Part shown: positions 1 to 5,638 of the stretch, one piece after another
Layout: every line of letters begins with the position of its first letter
Numbering within the stretch: the stretch's first letter is position 1
NCBI GenBank assembly: GCA_021776145.1
Contig: JAJFGM010000095.1
Location: 1-5,638, forward strand
Reading direction: 5' to 3'
Source of the DNA: Kiloniellaceae bacterium
GTDB taxonomy: Bacteria; Pseudomonadota; Alphaproteobacteria; Kiloniellales; Kiloniellaceae
Length of the DNA stretch: 5,638 bases
The notes under the pieces: model-generated
What the model was told of the DNA's origin: nothing
The model's database searches: none
What the model saw: the letters and a program-made list of their open reading frames with translations, nothing else
Translations under genes and position numbers: made by a program

Positions 1-2410
1 GTTCACCTAGCTGGGTGGTTCCTTCGCTTGGCGCGGTCTGCAGTGTCCCTGCGCCTGTGAGCCGCGTTTCGTTATCCGGCTGTGGCTGTGTCCAAAAGGC
101 CAGCCTCTCGAACAGCAGTTTGGAGTCGATGGGTTTGGCGATGTAGTCATTCATGCCCGCCTGCAGGCACTTTTCCCTGTCGCCCGGCATGGCATTGGCG
201 GTCATGGCTATGATCGGCGTGTCGATGCCATCCTTGCCCCACAGGTCGCGGATGCAGCGCGTTGCTTCAAGCCCGTCCATTTCGGGCATCTGCACGTCCA
301 TGATCACGGCGTCATACGGCAGCCGCTGTACCATATCCACCGCTTCAACGCCGTTGCCTGCGGTGTCGACACGATGACCGGCGTTACACAAGAGGGTCTT
401 GGCGAGAAGCTGATTTACCTTGTTGTCTTCAACCAGCAGAATTCTTAAGTCCCCATCGTCTGAAGCGGCTGACTTGGACACCCCTCTTGCCCCGAGATCT
501 GTGTCCTGTTCGCTTGTCAGTCCGTAGATTTGGCGCAGGCAGCGCAGCACGACCGAGCGGCGCAGGGGTTTGGGCATCGCGGCATCGAAACCCAGCTGAA
601 TGGCGCTGGCGTCGGTGTTGACCTTGCCAGATGACGACGAAAGAACCAGTTTCACGCTGTCGTGAGCCGCGTTGCCGCGGATCATTTGGCGTAGTTGGAC
701 GCCGTCCGTCGTCGGCATTAGGTGGTCGATAATGGCGACGTCGATGGGTTTTCCGGAATCCGCGGCGCGATCGAGGATTCTCACGGCTGAAGTGGCATCG
801 GCTGCGAGCTCTACGTCACATTCAAGCGCGGCGAGATACTTTTTGATGCAGTCGCGATTGAGGTCATTGTCGTCGACCACCAAGAAGCGCTGTCCGCGCG
901 CACTCTCGGCGACCTGTTGCATGGAGGTGTCGTCGGATTTTCGCTGTTTGCCAAGCTCAATAGTGAACCAGAATGTGCTGCCTTGGCCTGGTTCGCTCTC
1001 GATACCGATGACGCCACCCATCAGGCCGACCAATTCCTTGCTGATGGCCAGCCCCAACCCCGTGCCGCCGAAGACCCGTGTCGTCGAGGCATCGGCCTGG
1101 CTGAATTTTTCAAACAGCTTGCTCTGTGCCGAATGCGAAATGCCGATACCGCTGTCGGAAACCTGGAACCGCAGGCGGACGCTGTCGGCGAAATCTTCGT
1201 CGACGGTCACCTCGACCGCCACGCCGCCGGTCTCGGTGAACTTGATGGCATTGCCTGTCAGGTTTAGCAGGACCTGACGCAAGCGGCCCGGATCGCCGAT
1301 CAGATGAATGGCCACATCCGGCGCGATGTACGAGACCAGTTCGATTCCCTTGCCGTGGGCGCGCGGCGCCATTATCTCGATGACCGCGTCGAATGTCGGC
1401 GAAAGCGAAAACTCGACCAGTTCCAGACCAAGCTTGCCGGCATCGATCTTTGAGAAATCAAGAACGTCGTCGATAATGTTCAACAGGATCTCGCCGGAAT
1501 AGTGGATCGTTTCGGCATGGATGCGCTGTTCCTCGGTGAGCTCTGTGTCGAGCAGCAATCCCGCCATGCCGAGGACCCCATTCATCGGCGTGCGGATCTC
1601 ATGGCTCATATTTGCGAGGAAGTCGGACTTTGCCTTGCTGGCCTGTTCGGCGGCCTCCTTGGCTTCGACAAGCGCGGATTGGGCGGCACCCTTCATTTTC
1701 AAGGAAAGGCCCAGATCGTTAACCGAATCGTTCAGTCGCACCAGTTCTTCCGAGGTGAAGCCGGGCAGAGTGCCGACGTCGACGAACTCGTTGCTGCGGA
1801 ATTGCGCCAGATGTCCGGCAATTCGGTTGATGGGGACGACCGCGAATATATTGACCAGCCCGCAGACCAGCAGACCCAATAGAACGCACATGCCGCCGAC
1901 TGCGAAGGCCATGAAGTAAGAGTGACGGTCGAGTTTCTTTTCCGCCGCCGCCGCGTCCCAGACAACTTCGACCGAGCCGAAATGCTCGTCCGCGAAGACG
2001 ATTTCGCGTGAAACCACGACGCCGAGAGTGCCGAGACTGGCGTCGAGGTCTGTGCTGGGGACAACCGTGATACCGTCGCGCCGCCAGCCAAAGATGAGCT
2101 GTCCCAATTCGGTGGTGATTTTCACCGCGAGCAGCTGTTTGTCGCTTTCGATGAACTGCCCCATCGTCGTTTCAACGCGCGGTACGTCCTCGCTGATGAC
2201 GTCTTCGAGCAGAGAAGACGCCAGCAGGTTGACGGTATCGCTGCGGACTTCGACGATGTATTCGCGCAGGAAGGAGCGTTCGGTCTTGCGCATAAGGGCA
2301 CCGGCGGCGAGCCCGACGGCTAGTGCGAGAAACGACAGTCCGATCAAGAACTGTGTACCAAGGCGCAAGCGCTTGCGCTTGTTATAGAGGGGTGGGAACG
2401 GCGATTGCAT
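1..2410 (-). CDS. Hybrid sensor histidine kinase with two receiver domains (C-terminus beyond window)
   Basis: This is a membrane-bound two-component kinase that should autophosphorylate on His and pass the phosphoryl group to its own receivers. The frame is open for 803 codons from ATG at 2410 to the left edge. Residues 11-16 are basic (KRKRLR), followed by TM1 (about 19-40), a periplasmic sensor region (about 41-165) of no fold I recognise, and TM2 (about 166-192). A degenerate HAMP-like linker (about 185-245) and a signalling helix rich in Ala, Glu and Lys come next. HisKA carries the H-box SHEIRTPMNG with H270. The HATPase domain shows N387 (N box), DSGIG from D419 (G1) and GGTGLGL from 448 (G2). 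Receiver 1 has D513/D514, phospho-acceptor D562, S591 and K614. Receiver 2 has E661/D662, D705 in MDVQMPEMDG, T737 and K759. All key residues are present. No DNA-binding output is visible; an Hpt domain could lie past the edge. An in-frame TAG at 2428-2426 limits the start, and no good Shine-Dalgarno precedes it. It lies 97 bases downstream of the PhnD-like gene. Confidence 0.96.
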   Translation of the reverse strand, partial: MQSPFPPLYNKRKRLRLGTQFLIGLSFLALAVGLAAGALMRKTERSFLREYIVEVRSDTVNLLASSLLEDVISEDVPRVETTMGQFIESDKQLLAVKITTELGQLIFGWRRDGITVVPSTDLDASLGTLGVVVSREIVFADEHFGSVEVVWDAAAAEKKLDRHSYFMAFAVGGMCVLLGLLVCGLVNIFAVVPINRIAGHLAQFRSNEFVDVGTLPGFTSEELVRLNDSVNDLGLSLKMKGAAQSALVEAKEAAEQASKAKSDFLANMSHEIRTPMNGVLGMAGLLLDTELTEEQRIHAETIHYSGEILLNIIDDVLDFSKIDAGKLGLELVEFSLSPTFDAVIEIMAPRAHGKGIELVSYIAPDVAIHLIGDPGRLRQVLLNLTGNAIKFTETGGVAVEVTVDEDFADSVRLRFQVSDSGIGISHSAQSKLFEKFSQADASTTRVFGGTGLGLAISKELVGLMGGVIGIESEPGQGSTFWFTIELGKQRKSDDTSMQQVAESARGQRFLVVDDNDLNRDCIKKYLAALECDVELAADATSAVRILDRAADSGKPIDVAIIDHLMPTTDGVQLRQMIRGNAAHDSVKLVLSSSSGKVNTDASAIQLGFDAAMPKPLRRSVVLRCLRQIYGLTSEQDTDLGARGVSKSAASDDGDLRILLVEDNKVNQLLAKTLLCNAGHRVDTAGNGVEAVDMVQRLPYDAVIMDVQMPEMDGLEATRCIRDLWGKDGIDTPIIAMTANAMPGDREKCLQAGMNDYIAKPIDSKLLFERLAFWTQPQPDNETRLTGAGTLQTAPSEGTTQLGE

Positions 2411-2507
2411 GACGCTAAAGCTGTTCTAGGTCTGGCGTGGTGCGTCGCGGCGGTTCATCTCACGCTAACCTTGGAGCCGTTGTGAGTCGGGGCAGCTGAA
2501 TGCCGGC

Positions 2508-3419
2508 TTACTGGATATCGGCCGATTGCGGGAAAAAACGCGGATTTTCGCGAATTGCATTGCGTGTCGCCTCATATTCCGTGTCGTCACCAGGTAGGAA
2601 GCCATCAAAGCGAAGCGCTGAAAGGGCGGCATCGTCATGCAGACGCAGCAATGCCTGGCGCAGCGCTTCTTCGATGCGCGGTTCCATGCCGGCGCGGGCG
2701 ACCCAGGGGCGCGTGGCGTTGCGAATTCGGGCGATGGCACGGATCGGCACACCCTTCTCGACCAGCTTTCTGAAGGTCGTGTCCTCGAGCGCGCCGCCGT
2801 CGTAGAGGCCGGCGCCGACGACTTGACCGACTTTGTCGTGACGCCCCAGGTACTCGTAGTTCGAGAGGTCGCTCGCCTTGATGCCGTTTTGCATGAGGAT
2901 GAGCTGCGCGAAGTAACGGCCCAAGGTGGAGCGGCTGTTGCCAAAGGCAAAACTGCGGCCCCTTAGTTGCTGGATTTCGGTGATGTCGCTGTCCCGGTGA
3001 ACGGCAATTACCCCGTGAAAGAACTTCTCGCCATGCTTCTTCTCCATGGCGAGGATGCTCAGACCTGGGTTGTGGTCCTTGGCCATGACATAGCTGGCCG
3101 GGCCGAGGCGGGTGAAGTCGACCTTGTTTTCGACGATCTGCGCAACGCCCCGCTCATAGGAGGGCACGACTTGCAGGCGAATGCTTACCGGCTCGTCGAG
3201 GATATCCCGCATTTCTTCGGCGATCCGATTGAGGCTCGGCCGCAGTTGTTTGACCATGGCGGTGGGCTTATCGGGAGAGTAGGTGCCGAATGTCAAGCTG
3301 ATGTCGGCGCGCGCATCGGGCGCGAACCCCACGTAGGCCGCCACGGCACAGGCTAGAAGTCCGAAAAGGCGCCAAAATCCGCCAATTGGCCGCCTCGGAT
3401 GAAGTGATCTGTGCCGCAT
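2508..3419 (-). CDS. PhnD-family periplasmic phosphate/phosphite/phosphonate-type binding protein
   Basis: This 303-residue secreted solute-binding protein resembles the PhnD family (COG3221), which binds phosphonates, phosphite or phosphate for ABC importers and sometimes serves sensor kinases. The N-terminus has basic residues (RHRSLHPRR), a hydrophobic core (about 15-33) and a likely signal peptidase site after ARA (residues 36-38). Family-like motifs include FGTYSPDKP (44-52), VDFTRLGPASYVMA (100-113), SFAFGNSRSTLGRY (156-169) and YDGGALEDTTFRKL (206-219). By eye, S164/T165 and D207 fall where E. coli PhnD uses Ser-Thr and Asp for ligand contact; this needs a real alignment. The length is normal for the family. 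ATG at 3419 has AGGG about 10 bases upstream. No ATPase or permease gene is next to it; the next gene is a hybrid kinase, which favours a sensory role. The ligand cannot be read from sequence, and the family also contains binders of non-phosphorus ligands. Confidence 0.92.
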   Translation of the reverse strand: MRHRSLHPRRPIGGFWRLFGLLACAVAAYVGFAPDARADISLTFGTYSPDKPTAMVKQLRPSLNRIAEEMRDILDEPVSIRLQVVPSYERGVAQIVENKVDFTRLGPASYVMAKDHNPGLSILAMEKKHGEKFFHGVIAVHRDSDITEIQQLRGRSFAFGNSRSTLGRYFAQLILMQNGIKASDLSNYEYLGRHDKVGQVVGAGLYDGGALEDTTFRKLVEKGVPIRAIARIRNATRPWVARAGMEPRIEEALRQALLRLHDDAALSALRFDGFLPGDDTEYEATRNAIRENPRFFPQSADIQ

Positions 3420-3456
3420 TGTTTTAAGACCCTGTGGTTGCAGCGAAAGAGGGCTT

Positions 3457-3491
3457 TATATATTGCGGGGACGAGGTTAATTTTTTATTTA
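3457..3491 (-). promoter_or_regulatory. AT-rich promoter-like region upstream of the PhnD-like gene
   Basis: In a GC-rich setting, TATATA (3457-3462) and an A/T tract (3478-3490) stand out about 40-70 bases upstream of the ATG at 3419. On the minus strand this reads as an A-rich, UP-element-like stretch followed by a -10-like TATATA. No convincing -35 hexamer sits at 16-18 bases, so the exact promoter boundaries are unresolved. It could drive the PhnD-like gene and the kinase together. Confidence 0.35.
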
Positions 3492-3610
3492 GGCTCGAAA
3501 CCCGCGCGCGCCAAACCACCACTTAGCCGCGGCCTCGGCCCTGAACTGAGGTCGATTTGGCGTCGAACGAAGGAACTGTATGGTGGTCCGGCGCGGCAAC
3601 GGCAAGCGGA

Positions 3611-3976
3611 TCAGCGGAACATCGAGGCCATATGCGCGCGCCACCAAATCGGCCGCGTCCGCGACCTTTTGACGAGTTCGTCGCGATAGTTTTCGGGCAG
3701 ACCGTGGCGGGAGGCCAGTTCGCCAAAGGACGCCGCTGGCAAACGCTCGGCCAGCACAAGCAAAATCGCTTCGGGAAGGTGGTGTTGGGCGAGTAACAAG
3801 CGCATCACACCTTCGTCTTCGACGCAGCGATGTGCAAGGTCGAGCAGTTCCGCGTCAGGCAGCCATTCGTTGCCGGGCTTATCACTTGGCGCAGATGACC
3901 GCGCACCGGCGTTCTGGCCGCTGGCCTCGGCGGGCTCATGGGGTGCGGCGGGGGCCGCGCGGTCTTGCCTGATCAC
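3611..3976 (-). CDS. Small uncharacterised protein with LPE helical repeats (possibly DUF2336-like)
   Basis: I do not recognise this gene with certainty. I chose GTG at 3976 because GAGGAG lies nine bases upstream; an in-frame GTG at 4039 would add 21 residues but lacks a ribosome site. The product is 121 residues with no signal peptide or membrane segment. Residues 1-36 are low complexity, rich in Ala, Pro and Gly, and probably disordered. From about 37 on it looks helical, with two related units: AQHHLPE (63-69) and ASRHGLPE (88-95), each followed by an amphipathic helix. This spacing recalls the HEAT-like repeats of alphaproteobacterial DUF2336 proteins, but that is a tentative comparison by eye. 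The C-terminus is basic with a Trp pair (RPIWWRAHM). Codon use fits the neighbours, and the overlapping open frames on both strands look less protein-like. It faces the DUF4956 gene divergently and lies 191 bases upstream of the PhnD-like gene. Confidence 0.65.
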   Translation of the reverse strand: MIRQDRAAPAAPHEPAEASGQNAGARSSAPSDKPGNEWLPDAELLDLAHRCVEDEGVMRLLLAQHHLPEAILLVLAERLPAASFGELASRHGLPENYRDELVKRSRTRPIWWRAHMASMFR

Positions 3977-4277
3977 TGGAGCCGACTCCTCAATCCTCGC
4001 CGCGCGATAACATGTGGCGGCGTAAAACGGCCGATCCACTCTTTGGGATGCGTGCCACGACCGTGTTACAGTTGTGCTATCGCAAGGATGAAAAGATCAT
4101 GAATCGGTCCACCACCGGCCCTCTTGGAAGTCGGTTTTTGTGAGTGCAAACGGATTTGCGAGAATTAGTCTTTGCTTTCTATCCGAGAGGTTGTAATAAG
4201 AAGACAGGGCTTTTCTGCTGGTAAGCCGGGCAAGAATTGCGCCCTTTCTGGGTGTAGGGGTTTGTGCGAGGGCGAAC
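3977..4277. other. Divergent non-coding region between the small protein gene and the DUF4956 gene
   Basis: About 300 bases without a convincing gene. It contains the GAGGAG ribosome site of the minus-strand small gene (3986-3991) and a short inverted repeat (CGCCGC at 3998-4003 with GCGGCG at 4017-4022, 13-base loop) in that gene's leader. It also holds a loose 11-base-period direct repeat (GTGTTAC at 4063-4069, GTGCTAT at 4074-4080), the candidate plus-strand promoter, and the GAGGG ribosome site at 4268-4272. The part from about 4080 to 4250 is more AT-rich than the flanking genes, as expected for a regulatory region. No terminator-like hairpin with a T-run was found. Confidence 0.6.
4172..4199 (+). 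promoter_or_regulatory. Candidate sigma-70 type promoter for the DUF4956-VTC operon
   Basis: TTGCTT (4172-4177) and TAATAA (4194-4199) are separated by 16 bases and lie about 80 bases upstream of the ATG at 4278. Each hexamer matches the consensus at four positions (TTGACA, TATAAT). This is the best placed pair I could find by eye in the divergent non-coding region. It would give a 5' leader of roughly 70 bases. Confidence 0.4.
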
Positions 4278-4967
4278 ATGGATGTAGTCGAGCAGGGTTT
4301 ATTTGAGCAGACTTTGGCGTTTTCTTCGGTCACGCCGTATGATCTGCTGTCGGCTCTGGGCAGCGCAACAATTCTGTCAGGGCTTCTTGCCCTGATATAT
4401 CGCTTTACACATCAAGGCTATTCCTATTCACGGAGTTTTCTTGAAACACTGATTATCGTCTCGGTCACCGTAACGCTCATCATGGTGATCATCGGTTCGG
4501 ATATCGCCCGTGCTTTTGCTTTGGTTGGCGCTATGTCGATCGTCCGCTTCCGCACGCCGGTCAAGGATTCCCGCGATCTGGTCTTCGTTTTTGCGGCCAT
4601 CGCCATTGGCATGGCCTGTGGGACGCAATTCATCATCTTCGCGGCAATTTTCACAGCCTTCGTCGCCGCGCTGTTGGTCGCATTCCGTTTTCTCAAGTTC
4701 GGCGAGATGCCGAATCAGACCTATGTCCTGAAGCTACGAATCAAGTCAGGCGACAAGGAACGCGTCGGCGAGATTTGTCGGGATTTCTGCCGCCGCCACT
4801 CCATCCTCTCGATCAACCGTGTCAACGATAGCGAGGTCGAAGACGTCGTTTACGAGGTCGAACTGAAGCGGGGATCGCACTATCGCAGCTTCATCGATCG
4901 TCTCTCGTCCTCGGTCAATCCGGCGTCGGTCAACATCCTGGTTGGCGAAGGTCAGGTTACGGTATGA
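4278..4967 (+). CDS. DUF4956 domain-containing integral membrane protein
   Basis: This 229-residue protein matches the DUF4956 family, whose molecular function is not established but which is often encoded next to VTC-domain proteins. Hydrophobic segments lie at about 22-44, 55-73, 76-91 and 101-139; the last is long enough for two passes. The conserved core is IARAFALVGAMSIVRFRTPVKD (from 76), with charged R90, R92, K96, D97 and R99 just after a membrane segment, followed by a Gly- and Ala-rich helix (AIAIGMACG). Residues about 148-229 form a soluble tail with an alternating strand-helix-strand-strand-helix-strand pattern, resembling an ACT-like small domain and probably cytoplasmic. ATG at 4278 has GAGGG five bases upstream. 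Its TGA overlaps the next gene's ATG (ATGA), so the two are very likely translationally coupled. A role in anchoring the partner polymerase or moving its polymer is inference by analogy with the eukaryotic VTC complex. Confidence 0.93.
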   Translation: MDVVEQGLFEQTLAFSSVTPYDLLSALGSATILSGLLALIYRFTHQGYSYSRSFLETLIIVSVTVTLIMVIIGSDIARAFALVGAMSIVRFRTPVKDSRDLVFVFAAIAIGMACGTQFIIFAAIFTAFVAALLVAFRFLKFGEMPNQTYVLKLRIKSGDKERVGEICRDFCRRHSILSINRVNDSEVEDVVYEVELKRGSHYRSFIDRLSSSVNPASVNILVGEGQVTV

Positions 4968-5638
4968 GCTTGGCGAGCGACCGTGACGCGGCTGGTCCGG
5001 CACTCGAGCCGGCTGTATTCACCAACCGCTACGAGATCAAGTATCAGACCAGCGTCGCCATGCTGGCCGAGCTGGAAACCGCGCTTGGGGACTACTTGAA
5101 GCCCGACCAGGCGGTCAATAGCGGCCTTGGCTATCACGTGACGTCGGTCTATTTCGATTCGCCGGACTTGCGATTTTTTCGCGACAAGATGGAAGGCGAG
5201 TTGACGCGCATGAAGCCGCGCCTGCGGTGGTACAAGGACACGCTTGAGGCGGAGCCGAACCAGTATTTCCTTGAAATGAAGGGGCGCTTCGACCGCATCG
5301 TCTTGAAACGCCGCGCGGCACTGTCGCGCGATCTGGCGCAAACGATCCTCGCCGATCCCCTGGGCATGCCCGATTCGGCCGTGACCAATTCATCGGTTCT
5401 TGGCGAATTCTCGTTCATGCTGCAACGCTTCAATCTGCGCCCAATTGTCAGCGTGGCCTACCACCGCCAACCCTTTCGCGGCCTCTATCACAGCAATCTG
5501 CGCTTGACCTTCGATCGCATGCTGCATTGCAGTCTGAGTACGACGCTCGATGCCAATCGCGCGGATTTCACTCCCTTCTTGCCGGCCAACCGCGCGATCG
5601 TCGAACTCAAGTACAACGAGAAGGTATCAAGCTACTTG
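4964..5638 (+). CDS. VTC-domain protein, polyphosphate polymerase-like (C-terminus beyond window)
   Basis: This is the first 225 codons of a VTC domain, a member of the triphosphate tunnel metalloenzyme superfamily. In yeast Vtc4 the domain makes polyphosphate from ATP inside a tunnel lined with basic residues. Paired charged motifs expected of the tunnel strands are visible: NRYEIKY (R22, E24, K26), SVYFDSPD (61-68), KPRLRWY (K84, R86, R88), FLEMKGR (E104, K106), a basic KRR patch (115-117), VAYHRQPF (R168), LRLTFDR (R180, D184) and IVELKYNEK (E214, K216, K220). R86/R88 and the late Glu probably match the triphosphate- and metal-binding residues of Vtc4, judged by eye. No signal peptide or membrane segment occurs, so it should act in the cytoplasm at the membrane with the DUF4956 partner. 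ATG at 4964 overlaps the upstream stop, with AGG seven bases before it. Polymerase activity is inferred; some tunnel enzymes are triphosphatases. Confidence 0.94.
   Translation, partial: MSLASDRDAAGPALEPAVFTNRYEIKYQTSVAMLAELETALGDYLKPDQAVNSGLGYHVTSVYFDSPDLRFFRDKMEGELTRMKPRLRWYKDTLEAEPNQYFLEMKGRFDRIVLKRRAALSRDLAQTILADPLGMPDSAVTNSSVLGEFSFMLQRFNLRPIVSVAYHRQPFRGLYHSNLRLTFDRMLHCSLSTTLDANRADFTPFLPANRAIVELKYNEKVSSYL

Noticed and set aside
672..1277. Plus-strand open frame of 201 codons
   Set aside because: It lies opposite the kinase HATPase and first receiver domains, whose catalytic motifs are clear on the minus strand; its Ser/Arg-rich product is typical of an antisense shadow.
2411..2507. Possible terminator between the PhnD-like gene and the kinase
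   Set aside because: No stable GC stem followed by a T-run on the minus strand was found, so read-through into the kinase is the simpler reading.
3381..3390. Ten-base palindrome GCCAATTGGC
   Set aside because: It lies inside the signal-peptide codons of the PhnD-like gene and is short enough to occur by chance.
3557..3796. Plus-strand open frame of 79 codons opposite the small LPE-repeat gene
   Set aside because: The product is low in recognisable structure and has no clear ribosome site; the minus-strand frame has a strong GAGGAG site and repeat structure.
4099..4143. Fourteen-codon plus-strand frame (MNRSTTGPLGSRFL) as a possible leader peptide
   Set aside because: It lies upstream of the candidate promoter for the DUF4956 gene, has no attenuator-like hairpins after it, and no run of a regulatory amino acid.
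4097..4333. Minus-strand open frame of 78 codons across the start of the DUF4956 gene
   Set aside because: It overlaps the translation start and first codons of a well-supported gene on the other strand, and its product resembles no family and has poor codon character.

Overview
The window is moderately GC-rich, and its coding regions prefer G or C at third codon positions. The genes look like those of an alphaproteobacterium, possibly a Rhodospirillales-type organism. That placement is an inference from gene style: a hybrid kinase with tandem receivers, a small protein with LPE helical repeats resembling the alphaproteobacterial DUF2336 family, and overall codon use. No rRNA, tRNA, insertion sequence or CRISPR array was seen.

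The layout is two divergent gene groups. On the minus strand, read right to left, are: a small uncharacterised protein (3976-3611); a secreted PhnD-family periplasmic binding protein (3419-2508); and, 97 bases downstream, a large membrane-bound hybrid sensor histidine kinase with two receiver domains (2410 to beyond base 1, so its C-terminus is missing). On the plus strand, after a non-coding stretch of about 300 bases, are a DUF4956 integral membrane protein (4278-4967) and a VTC-domain (polyphosphate polymerase-like) protein (4964 to beyond the right edge). These two overlap by the four bases ATGA and are almost certainly co-transcribed.

Two functional modules can be proposed. First, the PhnD-like protein has no transporter ATPase or permease beside it but sits directly upstream of a sensor kinase. 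It may therefore be the ligand-binding part of a signalling system, for example for a phosphorus oxyanion, and not an import component. Second, the DUF4956-VTC pair resembles a bacterial version of the eukaryotic VTC arrangement, in which a cytosolic polyphosphate polymerase domain is coupled to a membrane protein. Both modules touch phosphorus metabolism, so their closeness is suggestive, but no clear Pho box or other shared regulatory site was found.
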